Assembly (NCBI GenBank): GCA_019115865.1
Contig: DXCT01000094.1
Span: 1-64,000 of the forward strand
From: Candidatus Yaniella excrementavium
GTDB lineage: Bacteria; Actinomycetota; Actinomycetes; Actinomycetales; Micrococcaceae
Length of the DNA: 64,000 nucleotides
Reading direction: 5' to 3'
The notes beneath the pieces are model-generated. The model was not told the DNA's origin. It saw only the letters and a program-made list of their open reading frames with translations, and searched no databases. Every line of letters starts with the position of its first letter. Positions within the stretch are counted from its first letter, which is position 1. Positions 27,979 through 37,892 of the stretch are shown here, piece after piece. A program made the translations under genes and the position numbers.

Positions 27979-30012
27979 ATGATGAGCCAAACCGATGCTC
28001 AACTTCACATGGCAGTCGACACCGGAGGGACTTTCACCGATGTGGCCGTGCGTGGAGATGACGGTCAAATAGCCGTCTGGAAACTGCCCTCCACGCCCAC
28101 CGCGCCCGATGATGCGGTGATTGCAGGCGTTGAAGGCGCTCTTGAACGTGTTGGTCGCGCCCCCGAAGAGCTCACCAGGTTCGTCCACGGCAGTACAGTT
28201 GCAACCAACACGGTCATTACCCGAGATGGCGCCCGCGTCGGGATGATCACCACCCAAGGATTTCGTGATGTGCTTGCCATCGCCCATCAGTCTCGCCCCG
28301 CGATCTATGATCAGCACAAGCGCCGACCAGAACCGCTCATTGCCAAAGAAGCAATCGTTGAAGCAACACAACGCATGAATGCTGACGGAAGCGTACTGCA
28401 AGAACTCGACGAGGCTGCCTTGGTCGAAACGCTCAAACCACTGGCAGCCTTGGAACTCGACATCATCGTGGTGTCCTTTCTCAATGCCTATGCCAACCCT
28501 GAACACGAACAACGTGCCGTCGCTATTGCCAAGGAAGTCTCAGTAGCCCCGCAGGTGGTCGCAGCCACGAGTATCTCTGTTGAAATGCGTGAGTATGAAC
28601 GCAGTTCAACGGCAGCTATCAACGCGTATGTTTCACCAAAAATTACCGGCTACATTGAACGGCTCGAGCATGGCCTAACAAAATCCGGGATGAGAACAGG
28701 GTGGCGTATGATGCAATCTTCCGGAGGGTTACTCAGCCCCAGCGATGCGGCAGAACATCCTGCACGAACGGTATTATCTGGACTGGCCGGGGGAGTGGTT
28801 GGTGCTGCGAATTGGTCTCAACACCTGGGACTGCGGCGTACCGTTTCCTTTGACATTGGAGGTACCTCTACCGACATCGCCCTGATTCGAGACGGTATAC
28901 CCGATGAAACCTTGGCATCCGAGATCGCCGGGTTGCCACTGCAGCTTCCCGCAGTCGATGTACACACCATTGGTGCCGGGGGAGGTTCGATAGCCTGGCT
29001 GGATTCGGGAGGGGGTCTGCGGGTGGGACCGCATTCAGCAGGTGCTGAACCAGGGCCCATCAGCTATCAGCGCGGCGGACAAGAACCGACCGTCACTGAT
29101 GCCCACGTGGTCCTTGGTCGGCTCGGTGATCAATTGCTTGGTGGAGAGTTTGAACTCGATGCTGCCGCTGCACGCGAAGCGATGGCCACCTGGGGAGATA
29201 CCCTCGGGCTATCGGCCGAGGACACGGCCGAAGGTATCTTGCGTGTGATTACCGCAACTATGTCGCGCGGTATCCGGAAAGTCTCGGTCGAACGAGGTAT
29301 CGACCTGCGATCCTGTGACTTGATGGCCTTCGGCGGAGCAGGACCGCTGCACGCCGCTGATCTGGCACGCGAACTGGATATGCAATCTGCTGTGATCCCG
29401 CCGCGCCCCGGTATTGCTTCGGCAGTCGGGATGCTCGACGCGCCCATTCGTCACGACTATGCCACCAGTGTCGAATCCAAGACGCGTCCTGCCCTGGCCG
29501 CACTGCAACAAGTCTTCGACACAATGCAGGAACATGCGAAAGCACAGCTTGACGATCCAACCGCTGAAACAAACTACGAATTCCTGGTTGATGCTCGCTA
29601 CATCGGACAATCCTATGAACTCACCGTTGCATTTGATGCCGACTGGGAGCGTCAGCGAGCATTTTTTGAACAGGCACATGAACAAAACTATGGTTTCGCT
29701 GATCCAGATGCCTTGATGGAGATCGTGGTGGCTCGACTAGTGGTTACACAACAGCTTGAGCACGGTGCTTTAGAGTCCGTAGCCTCCATCGATGCGCAGA
29801 CCACCCCCAGCAGCCATCGCGATGTGTATATCGACGGTGCCTGGCGGCAAGTGCCGATATATGATCGCACCACATTCGGCGCCAAGACAGTGCTTGAGGG
29901 ACCCGCGGTGATCGAACAGTTTGACTCAACCATCTATGTTCGTCCCGATCAGGTGGCTGAAAATGATACGTACGACTTTCTGCACATACGCCAGGCAACA
30001 CAACAGGAGTGA
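27979..30012 (+). CDS. Hydantoinase/oxoprolinase-family subunit A (HyuA-like)
   Basis: A 677-residue member of the HyuA / AcxA family of ATP-dependent hydrolases and carboxylases. Sugar-kinase-like nucleotide motifs are present: VDTGGTFTDV at about residue 13, GSTVATNT near 75, DIGGTSTDIA near 292, GAGGGS near 332 and FGGAGPLHA near 450. Partner subunit B follows with a four-base frame contact. Known members act on 5-oxoproline, N-methylhydantoin, lactams, acetone or acetophenone, so the substrate is open. The frame extends upstream to 27835, but ATG at 27979 directly precedes the family start. Length is normal. Confidence 0.88.
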   Translation: MMSQTDAQLHMAVDTGGTFTDVAVRGDDGQIAVWKLPSTPTAPDDAVIAGVEGALERVGRAPEELTRFVHGSTVATNTVITRDGARVGMITTQGFRDVLAIAHQSRPAIYDQHKRRPEPLIAKEAIVEATQRMNADGSVLQELDEAALVETLKPLAALELDIIVVSFLNAYANPEHEQRAVAIAKEVSVAPQVVAATSISVEMREYERSSTAAINAYVSPKITGYIERLEHGLTKSGMRTGWRMMQSSGGLLSPSDAAEHPARTVLSGLAGGVVGAANWSQHLGLRRTVSFDIGGTSTDIALIRDGIPDETLASEIAGLPLQLPAVDVHTIGAGGGSIAWLDSGGGLRVGPHSAGAEPGPISYQRGGQEPTVTDAHVVLGRLGDQLLGGEFELDAAAAREAMATWGDTLGLSAEDTAEGILRVITATMSRGIRKVSVERGIDLRSCDLMAFGGAGPLHAADLARELDMQSAVIPPRPGIASAVGMLDAPIRHDYATSVESKTRPALAALQQVFDTMQEHAKAQLDDPTAETNYEFLVDARYIGQSYELTVAFDADWERQRAFFEQAHEQNYGFADPDALMEIVVARLVVTQQLEHGALESVASIDAQTTPSSHRDVYIDGAWRQVPIYDRTTFGAKTVLEGPAVIEQFDSTIYVRPDQVAENDTYDFLHIRQATQQE

Positions 30013-30014
30013 CT

Positions 30015-31619
30015 ATGCGGGATACAATACTAAACCCGGTCGAACTGGAAATCGCGCGAAATCGCCTGGAATCGATCTCCGAAGAAGTCGGTACCACACT
30101 GATACAAACCAGTTATTCGCCCAATATTAAAGATCGGCGCGACTGTTCAGCGGGCATTTATGGGCCTGATGGGATGCTGATCTCGCAAGCCGAACACATT
30201 CCGCTGCACTTGGGACTCATGCCCACCTTGATTAAAAATGCTTTGGCTTCCTACGGCACCCAGCATCTGGTAGACGGCGACGTCCTGGTGACCAATAATC
30301 CCTACCTGGGCGGATCACATCTGCCCGATATGTGTGTGATCACCCCGGTGTTCTGGCAGGGCGATCTCGTTGCGGTGGTGGCGAATATGGCTCACCATGT
30401 TGACGTGGGCGGGATAACCCCTGGTTCTATGGCAACACATGCGACCGAAATTTTCCAAGAAGGTATCCGTATTCCGCCGGTGAAGTTGTTCGCCGCCGGG
30501 GAGCTGCGTCATGAGCTCTTGGCCGTTCTGCTGACCAACATACGCACCCAGGACAAAACGCGCGGGGACATCATGGCGCAGGTTGCGGCCAACCGGTTGG
30601 GCGAACGTCGTCTCCACGAACTGCTGGAAGAGTGGGGGAGCCAGCGCTTTGGTTTATCAGCAACAGCCCTGGTGGAATACGCTGCCCGTCGTACCCGATC
30701 CGCCCTTGCACAACTGCCCGATGGGACCGGAACATTCACGGATTATCTGGAACACGACGGCAACCAGGAGCACTTGCTGGCTATCACAGCAACTGTGGAA
30801 GTTGCCGGGGACCACCTGAAGGTGGACTTTTCTGAAACCACCGATCAGGTAGCCGGAGCCGTTAACTGTTCCCGGGCGGTAACGGAAGGGTGCGTTGCCT
30901 ATGTCATCAAACTGCTGACCGACTCATCCTTGCCATCCAATGCTGGGCTTATGCACCCCATTGAGGTAACAACCCGAGAAGGTTCCCTGGTTGCGGCCAC
31001 CTTTCCTGCACCGGTATCCAACGGTAATATTCAAACATCGCAACGGATCGTTGACGCCCTGCTCGGCGCGTTTCAGCAATTCGCCCCCGAGCACGTGCCG
31101 GCGGCATCTTCTGGCTCGATGTCAATCATGACAATCGGTGGATTCGACCACGACACCGAGCAATACTTCTCCTATGTTGAAACCTACGGTGGCGGCCAGG
31201 GAGCGATGCCGAACCAAGCTGGAGCCTCAGCTATTCACACGCACATGACCAATACACGAAACACCCCGTGTGAAGTTATCGAACGGGAGTACCCGTTGCG
31301 TGTCGAGGCCTATCGCATTGTCGAAGACACCGGTGGGACCGGACAGTATTCGGGAGGAGATGGACTCCTGCGTCGTCTCACTCTGACTCGCGGTAGCGCC
31401 CAGGTGGTGGCCGGTACCTCACGCGTGACAACCACCCCGTGGGGGTTGGAAGGCGGTAGTGATGGTTTGCCAGGCATGGTGATCCGGCACGGTAACGATG
31501 GCGACGAAACTCGTGAATCGATGACCCGTTTTGATGTCACCGCCGGTGAGGGGATCACGATCCAAACCGCCGGTGGCGGCGGCTACGGGACGGTCAGTAA
31601 CCCGTCCACAACACGATGA
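30015..31619 (+). CDS. Hydantoinase/oxoprolinase-family subunit B (HyuB-like)
   Basis: A 534-residue HyuB protein. Diagnostic stretches: VEIGTTLIQTSYSPNIKDR-like start (EEVGTTLIQTSYSPN), DVLVTNNPYLGGSHLPDM near residue 93, ANMAHHVDVGG, and the Gly-rich end (TAGGGGYG). It forms the complex with HyuA. AGGAG lies five bases before ATG 30015; a GTG at 30009 would overlap the hyuA stop. The ALDH gene follows after ten bases, so the three genes form an operon. Confidence 0.88.
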   Translation: MRDTILNPVELEIARNRLESISEEVGTTLIQTSYSPNIKDRRDCSAGIYGPDGMLISQAEHIPLHLGLMPTLIKNALASYGTQHLVDGDVLVTNNPYLGGSHLPDMCVITPVFWQGDLVAVVANMAHHVDVGGITPGSMATHATEIFQEGIRIPPVKLFAAGELRHELLAVLLTNIRTQDKTRGDIMAQVAANRLGERRLHELLEEWGSQRFGLSATALVEYAARRTRSALAQLPDGTGTFTDYLEHDGNQEHLLAITATVEVAGDHLKVDFSETTDQVAGAVNCSRAVTEGCVAYVIKLLTDSSLPSNAGLMHPIEVTTREGSLVAATFPAPVSNGNIQTSQRIVDALLGAFQQFAPEHVPAASSGSMSIMTIGGFDHDTEQYFSYVETYGGGQGAMPNQAGASAIHTHMTNTRNTPCEVIEREYPLRVEAYRIVEDTGGTGQYSGGDGLLRRLTLTRGSAQVVAGTSRVTTTPWGLEGGSDGLPGMVIRHGNDGDETRESMTRFDVTAGEGITIQTAGGGGYGTVSNPSTTR

Positions 31620-31629
31620 AAGGTGATAC

Positions 31630-33060
31630 ATGTCTGCCGCAAGAACAATCGCCGAGGTCAAACAGGTATATACCAGCGGTCGCACGCGAAGCGTCGCATG
31701 GCGTCTGAGCCAACTGGCTGCACTTCAACAGCTACTCGAAGACAACGCGCCGATCCTGGAAGCGGCTCTCGCCCAAGATCTCGGCAAGAATGGTTTCGAA
31801 GCTTGGGTCTCTGAAATTGGACAAGTTCTAACCGAGATCCGCTGGCTCCGAAAACATACCGCGCAGTGGGCCAAACCTCAACGGGTTCGCACACCGCTGG
31901 CACTGTGGCCGGCAAAATCGATGATCGAACACGAACCACGTGGCACAGTTTTGATCATCGCACCCTGGAACTATCCGGTGATGTTGGGACTATCACCCCT
32001 GGCAGGTGCCGTGGCAACCGGTAATACGGTGGTATTGAAACCATCCGAGATTGGTAGTGCAGTAGAAACCGCGCTGCAAGAATTAATCCCCTACTACCTG
32101 GATCCTCATGCGATTCGTGTGGTAACCGGCGGCCCTGATGTTGTACACGAGATGCTCGACGCCCAGCCGGACTACGTATTTTTCACCGGCTCATCGAAAG
32201 TCGGATCGATTATCGCCACGGCCTGCGCAGAACGACTGATCGAATACACTCTGGAGCTTGGCGGGCAATCACCGGCCTATGTGCATTACGACGCCGATTT
32301 GGCCACAACCGCCTCTCGTCTGGTGTGGAGCAAATACCTCAACGCAGGGCAAACCTGTGTGGCACCGAATCATATCTATGCCCATGAATCGATAGCAGCT
32401 GACCTCGTCACGGCTATGATCAAAGAACTGCACCGACAATTTGGTAACGACCACGCCAGGAATCCTAGTTATCCACGCATGATTACTGCAGACCACACTG
32501 AATCTCTGGCAGCTCTTCTAGCTGAAACCACCGGTGATGTGGTGTACGGCGGCAATTGCAATCCGTCCAAGCGATATTTCGACCCCACAATTGTGACCAA
32601 CTTGAGCGAAGACGATGCGTTAATGTCTCGAGAGCTCTTTGGGCCCGTGCTACCGGTCATGACTGTTCAGAGCACCGATGATGCTCTTGACCGGATAGCC
32701 AAACGTGATAAACCGTTGGCCTTATATCTCTTCACTGAGTCAGACGCGGTCAAAAACCATGTTCTGCCACGGGTGGTTGCCGGTGGGATTGGTATCAACG
32801 TGCCATTGATGCACCTGGCAACACCCTATATGCCATTTGGCGGTGTGGGGAGTTCTGGTCACGGGAGGTATCACGGTGTGTGGTCTCTGCGGACGTTTAG
32901 CCACGAACGTGCAGTGTTGGATAAACCGGTCAGGCCAGATACGTTGAAGCTGGTCCAACACCCGGCGTCGTGCTGGGCAAATTGGGCTGTGCGTAGACTC
33001 TTGAGCGGCGGCTACAATCCGGGACGCGATTTAGTTCATGCCCGAAGATTGCGAAAGTAA
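31630..33060 (+). CDS. Aldehyde dehydrogenase, class 3-like
   Basis: A 476-residue NAD(P)-dependent aldehyde dehydrogenase. APWNYPV, VLKPSEI, FTGSSKVG (cofactor loop), the catalytic Glu in LELGGQSP near residue 208, and the nucleophile in AGQTCVAPNH near 239 are all present; PFGGVGSSGHGRYHG is typical of class 3 / coniferyl-type enzymes. Last gene of the hyuA-hyuB-ALDH cassette; oxidation of an aldehyde formed after ring opening is an inference. Confidence 0.92.
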   Translation: MSAARTIAEVKQVYTSGRTRSVAWRLSQLAALQQLLEDNAPILEAALAQDLGKNGFEAWVSEIGQVLTEIRWLRKHTAQWAKPQRVRTPLALWPAKSMIEHEPRGTVLIIAPWNYPVMLGLSPLAGAVATGNTVVLKPSEIGSAVETALQELIPYYLDPHAIRVVTGGPDVVHEMLDAQPDYVFFTGSSKVGSIIATACAERLIEYTLELGGQSPAYVHYDADLATTASRLVWSKYLNAGQTCVAPNHIYAHESIAADLVTAMIKELHRQFGNDHARNPSYPRMITADHTESLAALLAETTGDVVYGGNCNPSKRYFDPTIVTNLSEDDALMSRELFGPVLPVMTVQSTDDALDRIAKRDKPLALYLFTESDAVKNHVLPRVVAGGIGINVPLMHLATPYMPFGGVGSSGHGRYHGVWSLRTFSHERAVLDKPVRPDTLKLVQHPASCWANWAVRRLLSGGYNPGRDLVHARRLRK

Positions 33061-33464
33061 GTCATTGAATTAGGCTAAAAATCCTCCAGTATTGCTCAGA
33101 AACAGCTAAAATATGAGAATCTAGTTGCTGTGACAGGAAGGAGACTACGTCACGATGGACTCTGTCGACTCCGTGATCTATCACGAATTCGAAATCCTTG
33201 ACCGTGACCGTTGGTCTGTCTTTGTCCCTCGAATCCTCAGGGACCTGTCGCGAGACAATACGGCTGCTAGGCAATGTTTTGCCATACTCTGGGATGGCCA
33301 CCTGATGAGTGCGGCGACTAGAAACGCTCATAAGTGGGCCGGTATTTCTGTCGAAGGCCGACCAAGATTCCGGCAGAAGCTTTCCAATCGTCCGAAAATA
33401 TGCAGTGCGACTCCTGTACGTCACAATTTCGTGCAGCTCTGCAGGTCATAAAGAATTGAAAACC
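33061..33464 (+). other. 404-bp gap before glmM with a doubtful 98-codon frame
   Basis: Contains an open frame ATG 33155 to TAA 33451 with GGAG about 12 bases upstream. Its first half has C-rich third positions like a gene, its second half does not, and I recognise no family. It may be a small hypothetical gene, a decayed one, or chance. The rest appears to be the glmM leader. No convincing promoter or terminator is visible. Confidence 0.3.
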
Positions 33465-34808
33465 ATGTCTAAATTATTTGGTACCGACGGTGTTCGAGGC
33501 GTAGCCAACGAGAAAATCACCGTTGAGCTTGCAACGAAACTCTCACAGGCAGCGGCTGAAGTCCTCGGTCATGAAGACTCTTCCAATAGCCGTCCCAAAG
33601 CTGTCGTTGCTCGGGATCCACGAATCTCGTCGGAATTCATCAATGCTGCCGTTTCAGCGGGTTTGGCATCCTCGGGAATCGACGTTTTTGACGCCGGAGT
33701 TTTACCCACGCCTGCTGCTGCCTTTCTCGTGGACGATATCAACGCAGATTTTGGTGTGATGATCTCGGCATCGCATAACCCAGCACCCGATAATGGCATC
33801 AAATTCTTATCGCGCGGGGGCGAGAAGCTCACCGATGCGCAAGAAGATCGTATCTTGGAACAGATGGAGCTCGAACCGCGCCGACCCATAGGGGCAGATG
33901 TTGGTCGTGTTCGACGATTCTCGGATGCGGAAGACCGCTATGCACTCCACTTGCTGCAGTCGATGCCCAATCGGTTAGAAGGTCTGAAGATTGTCATCGA
34001 TGCTGCTCACGGTGCTGGTTCCGGGGTGGCACCGGAAGTGTTCACACAAGCCGGTGCTGAAGTCGTCGTGATAGGTGCTGACCCGGATGGATTGAATATC
34101 AACCAAAATTACGGTTCAACCCATATGGAGAATCTCCAGGCCGCGGTACTTGAACACGGTGCCGACCTCGGTGTTGCCCTCGATGGAGATGCCGATCGTT
34201 TCCTTGCGGTCGATCACAAGGGGGCCATCGTTGACGGCGATCAGATTATGGCAATGATGGCCGTTGCGCTCAAAGACCAGGGGGCGCTGCAGGATGACAC
34301 CCTCGTGGTGACGGTCATGAGCAACCTCGGGCTGAAGTTGGCGATGCAGCAGCACGATATCAACGTTGTCGAGACGAAAGTGGGCGACCGTTACGTCTTG
34401 GAAGCGATGGCTTCCAACCAGGCCTCGTTGGGTGGCGAACAGTCAGGTCACATCATTTTCTCGCAGTGGGCGACTACCGGAGACGGGATTCTGACGGGCC
34501 TACAGCTTGCAGCTCGCATCAACGCGACTCAAAAGAAATTGTCTGAACTGGCGACCGTTATGATGCGCTTGCCACAGGTCTTGATCAACGTCAAAGACGT
34601 AGACAAAGCTGCGGTGGATAGCCACTCGGTCGTGAAGCGAGAGGTGGTGGCAGTTGAATCCCAACTTGGCGAAACTGGGCGGGTCTTATTGCGTCAATCG
34701 GGAACCGAGCCCGTTGTCCGAGTTATGGTCGAAGCGGCCGACAAGGACACCGCACAGCAACAAGCGCAGTACTTAGCTGATGTGGTCTCAGAGAACTTAC
34801 CACTGTGA
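33465..34808 (+). CDS. glmM: Phosphoglucosamine mutase
   Basis: A 447-residue enzyme converting glucosamine-6-phosphate to glucosamine-1-phosphate for UDP-GlcNAc, the first committed branch to peptidoglycan. [13 protein letters not shown] at the start, [15 protein letters not shown] with the phospho-Ser near residue 101, the metal-binding DGDADR near 240 and GGEQSGHI mark the family. The frame continues upstream to 33309, but ATG 33465 is at the family start. Overlaps the next gene by four bases. Confidence 0.96.
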   Translation: MSKLFGTDGVRGVANEKITVELATKLSQAAAEVLGHEDSSNSRPKAVVARDPRISSEFINAAVSAGLASSGIDVFDAGVLPTPAAAFLVDDINADFGVMISASHNPAPDNGIKFLSRGGEKLTDAQEDRILEQMELEPRRPIGADVGRVRRFSDAEDRYALHLLQSMPNRLEGLKIVIDAAHGAGSGVAPEVFTQAGAEVVVIGADPDGLNINQNYGSTHMENLQAAVLEHGADLGVALDGDADRFLAVDHKGAIVDGDQIMAMMAVALKDQGALQDDTLVVTVMSNLGLKLAMQQHDINVVETKVGDRYVLEAMASNQASLGGEQSGHIIFSQWATTGDGILTGLQLAARINATQKKLSELATVMMRLPQVLINVKDVDKAAVDSHSVVKREVVAVESQLGETGRVLLRQSGTEPVVRVMVEAADKDTAQQQAQYLADVVSENLPL

Positions 34809-35092
34809 CACATCGAAAACCTGACCAGCCTTTGGAGACAGACCGACACAACTACGGTTACTTCGAACGCGACGTCGACGACTTTCATCGAGAAGCAAAC
34901 GTTCTCGCAGGCCATGACCCACAAGGTGTTTCGCCTGACCCACCGGAGAATCTTCGATTACGTCGTCTTATCGTCTTTGCGACGTTGACGATCATTGGAC
35001 TCTGTGCCGCTGGGCTGGCCCTTGGACTCATGGCTTTACCAGAGTGCGAGAACCCGCAGTACAACTGGATGCCCTGTATTCCGAATTTTTAG
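34805..35092 (+). CDS. Small single-span membrane protein, unknown
   Basis: A 95-residue protein. A polar, charged N-terminus (about 1-52, rich in Asp, Arg and Pro) precedes one hydrophobic helix at roughly 55-78 and a short Cys-containing end ([17 protein letters not shown]). GTG start overlaps the glmM stop (GTGA), so translation is coupled. The two end cysteines would lie outside the membrane if the N-terminus is cytoplasmic. No family recognised. Confidence 0.65.
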   Translation: MTHRKPDQPLETDRHNYGYFERDVDDFHREANVLAGHDPQGVSPDPPENLRLRRLIVFATLTIIGLCAAGLALGLMALPECENPQYNWMPCIPNF

Positions 35093-35106
35093 CTGTTAAA
35101 ACGGTA

Positions 35107-35147
35107 GAAGGCCGCCGACCACCTACAGTGGGTGGTCGGCGGCCTTG
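35107..35147. terminator. Bidirectional terminator between the glmM unit and mscL
   Basis: 16-bp perfect stem (35108-35123 with 35131-35146, loop TACAGTG). No long T-run on the plus side; TTCTACCGTTTT on the minus side. Lies between convergent genes. Confidence 0.75.
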
Positions 35148-35175
35148 ATCGTACAAAACTGTTTAGGAGCGGGTA

Positions 35176-35559
35176 TTAATGTTTTGGACCGGGAACAAGA
35201 GCATCGCGGATTTCAGTCAGTAGAGCCACTTCTTCAGTGGGCTCTTCTTCAGCGTGCTTGCCACGCATTTCAATGAGCTTATTCATTGGCATCACGATCG
35301 CGAAGTAGACGGCGGCAGCCACTAACAGGAAATTGACGACTGCGGTAAGGAGGACACCGAATGCGATTTCGTTGCCGTTCAGAGTGACTTTGGCGAAGTC
35401 ATCGAAATTCGGTGAACCGACCAGAGCTGAGATAAATGGCATGAGTACCGAGTCGGTCAGTGCTGTGACAACCTGGGTGAATGCGGCACCAATAATGACT
35501 GCAACGGCAAGATCCATGACGTTGCCCTGTGTGAGGAAATCTCTAAAACCTTTGAACAT
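35176..35559 (-). CDS. mscL: Large-conductance mechanosensitive channel
   Basis: A 127-residue MscL: the amphipathic start MFKGFRDFLTQGNVMDLAVA, first transmembrane helix with VIIGAAFTQVVTAL, a short periplasmic loop, second helix (VVNFLLVAAAVYFAI) and a charged C-terminal helix rich in Glu. It opens on hypo-osmotic shock. The frame runs upstream to 35604, but ATG at 35559 starts at the conserved N-terminus. Third gene of a minus-strand group coaA-vanY-mscL. Confidence 0.95.
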   Translation of the reverse strand: MFKGFRDFLTQGNVMDLAVAVIIGAAFTQVVTALTDSVLMPFISALVGSPNFDDFAKVTLNGNEIAFGVLLTAVVNFLLVAAAVYFAIVMPMNKLIEMRGKHAEEEPTEEVALLTEIRDALVPGPKH

Positions 35560-35617
35560 GGTCACAGTATAGAGCGGACGTGCACGTGGCACCCTGAGGT
35601 GCATGTCACGTCAAGAG

Positions 35618-36730
35618 CTATTCCTCGTAGTCGGACGCGATTTCAAGCCCAAATTGTTCTTCTGCGATGCCAGAATTCTCGAAAATTTGCGTCGAATATT
35701 GTTCACCAAAATAGCGGAGATGCCAGGGTTCATACTGAAAACCGGTGATGTCTTGTGCACCGTCAGGATAGCGGATGACAAATCCATGCTCATGCGCGTG
35801 GTCTGCCAGCCATTGGCCGGCCTCAGTTTGTCCAAAACTGGTTTGGAGTGTGTGCTCACCGTCCGCAGAGTCAACATCCAGGGCTAAGCCAGTTTGGTGT
35901 TCTGAATGACCTGGGCGAGCGGACATACCGTTGGTATGACCGTCGCCGTATTGTTCGAGATAGCTATCGTATAACTCTTGCTGATAGTCATAAGATCGAA
36001 ACGATGAAATAGCCTGGAGCGCAATATTATCTTCCTGGGCGGCGGCGAACATCGCTTCGGCTTCCTCGGCTGCTTCCTGCCGGAGTTGCTGAGACCCCTC
36101 GGTGAAATCTGAGGATAGCTCGACAAGGTCATCCGGCGTATAGTCTGCCGGTAACGCTCGCAGTTTATTCACGATGACCGTGATTGAGTCAGGAGAATCC
36201 AGATCATCGGGTACTGATTCATCTGCGTCTGGGGTGCTCGTTGCATCGTCTGACGCTGTCGCCTCACCAGGCGATGTGGCGGATTCGGCTTGGTCAGCGT
36301 CTTGGGACTCCGGAAGGCTGGCCTCAACTTGTGGAATCTCAGTGGTAATCCGAGACGTAGGCTCTTGGGAGGGGCCACCGGTAGTTTGTTCGCCGTCAGT
36401 TTGTTGGACGGTTGCCGCGCCCTCTTCACTCGCGGATCTCCAGTACTCACCAGTGGTCTCGGATGCCGGTGCCACATCAGATTCGGGGGCCTGCTGTGTT
36501 CGACTTTCGGGCAGAAATGTTTCTGTGCCAGCTGTAGTGGCGTCGGTAGTGGCGTGCAGCGTGGTCTGTTCACGCTGCTGCATAAACACCTGGTGGTTCA
36601 TAGGGGAGTACGCGGTGACTTCTCGCCCCATCGTCTCTGCAATCACGATGGGAGATGCATAGAGCGCTCCGGCTAGGCATGCCAAGGTGACTGCACTAGC
36701 AGTAAAAGTCACCTTCGAGGTGCGCAACAT
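35618..36730 (-). CDS. D-alanyl-D-alanine carboxypeptidase, VanY/M15B family
   Basis: A 370-residue secreted peptidase. A signal peptide is evident at residues 1-31 (basic start, then a hydrophobic core ending near ASPIVIA), followed by a long Ser/Thr/Glu/Pro-rich linker to about residue 180. The C-terminal M15 domain shows SSFRSYDYQQELY, the zinc-site SEHQTGLALDV (about 273) and EPWHLRY (about 332). It trims D-Ala from wall peptides outside the cell. Begins two bases after coaA stops. Confidence 0.9.
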   Translation of the reverse strand: MLRTSKVTFTASAVTLACLAGALYASPIVIAETMGREVTAYSPMNHQVFMQQREQTTLHATTDATTAGTETFLPESRTQQAPESDVAPASETTGEYWRSASEEGAATVQQTDGEQTTGGPSQEPTSRITTEIPQVEASLPESQDADQAESATSPGEATASDDATSTPDADESVPDDLDSPDSITVIVNKLRALPADYTPDDLVELSSDFTEGSQQLRQEAAEEAEAMFAAAQEDNIALQAISSFRSYDYQQELYDSYLEQYGDGHTNGMSARPGHSEHQTGLALDVDSADGEHTLQTSFGQTEAGQWLADHAHEHGFVIRYPDGAQDITGFQYEPWHLRYFGEQYSTQIFENSGIAEEQFGLEIASDYEE

Positions 36731-36732
36731 TA

Positions 36733-37791
36733 TTAGATCTTCCTCATTAACACGCGCTTGACATGGTGGTCTGCGTTCTTGGTCAATACTAACTTAGCCC
36801 TGCCCCGAGTTGGTAGGACGTTTTGCACAAGGTTGGGCCCGTTGATACGGTCCCAGATGCCGGTTGCTGTCTCCACGGCCTCGTCATCGGTCAGTCCCGA
36901 GTACCGGTGGAAATAGGAATTTGGATCAGCGAATGCGCCAGAGCGCAGTTCCATAAACCGGTTGACATACCAATTCCGCACTGCCCGATGGCTGGCATCA
37001 ACATAAATCGAGTAATCAAAGAAATCTGAAACTGAAAGGCCCGAAGTGCCATCGGATCGAGCACGTGGAGGTGCTAACACGTTGAGTCCCTCGACGATCA
37101 GGACATCGGGTCGTCGCACAACGATCTGCTGATTCGGCACAATGTCATAGGTCAGGTGGGAGTACATCGGCGCGCGCACCTCTGGGACACCCGATTTCAC
37201 ATCGGAAACAAAACGGAGCAGACGACGCCGGTCAAAGGATTCCGGGAAGCCCTTTCGCTCCATAAGCCCGCGGCGACGCAGCTCAGCATTGGGGTATAGG
37301 AAACCATCGGTGGTCACCAGTTCAACCCGTGGAGTGTTGGGCCACCGACGCAGCATCTCCTGTAGCACACGCGCAATCGTGGATTTTCCGACGGCAACCG
37401 AGCCGGCCACACCAATCACAAATGGGGTGCGGCGGGTTGTTTCGCCTAGAAACTCGTTGGACGCTTCCCGAAGTCGGGCAGAACCGTCCACATAAATGCT
37501 CAACAACCGAGAAAGTGGGAGGTAGACCTCTGCGACTTCGGTCAGTGACAACCGGTCGCCAAGTCCGCGGAGTCGTTCAACATCGGACTGGTCGAATGGT
37601 TGCTCGAGCTGATGCGCTAGCCTAGACCATGTAGAGCGGTCGAGTTCGATGAACGGTGAATAGGTCTGTTGTGGCTCGACCGGTGGTGAACCCACAAATG
37701 AGATGGGCTCAGTTACAGGACTCACCGGAGTATTTGCTGATTCCGAGGAGCCGTGTTGAGGGTATGGCGCATCGTTGATGTGGTAATTCAC
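36733..37791 (-). CDS. coaA: Type I pantothenate kinase
   Basis: A 352-residue CoaA, first step of coenzyme A synthesis. P-loop [35 protein letters not shown] and [19 protein letters not shown] match the prokaryotic type I family. About 40 residues at the N-terminus are extra and low in similarity. GTG start; GATAAT ends six bases upstream, hinting at a leaderless mRNA. On the opposite strand to glmM, unlike the usual glmM-coaA order. Confidence 0.94.
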   Translation of the reverse strand: MNYHINDAPYPQHGSSESANTPVSPVTEPISFVGSPPVEPQQTYSPFIELDRSTWSRLAHQLEQPFDQSDVERLRGLGDRLSLTEVAEVYLPLSRLLSIYVDGSARLREASNEFLGETTRRTPFVIGVAGSVAVGKSTIARVLQEMLRRWPNTPRVELVTTDGFLYPNAELRRRGLMERKGFPESFDRRRLLRFVSDVKSGVPEVRAPMYSHLTYDIVPNQQIVVRRPDVLIVEGLNVLAPPRARSDGTSGLSVSDFFDYSIYVDASHRAVRNWYVNRFMELRSGAFADPNSYFHRYSGLTDDEAVETATGIWDRINGPNLVQNVLPTRGRAKLVLTKNADHHVKRVLMRKI

Positions 37792-37892
37792 CTATTCATT
37801 ATCGCTCATGGGCCCAGGAAGTGAGCAATTATTGATAATTCGCTTCACTACCGGCTTGTTCCATTGCTATCCACGATATTGCAGGAGGATCA

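Noticed and set aside
27979..33060. hyuAB-ALDH as a recent foreign island
   Set aside because: Codon use and base composition look like the neighbours, and there are no flanking repeats, integrase or tRNA; only gene order suggests insertion.
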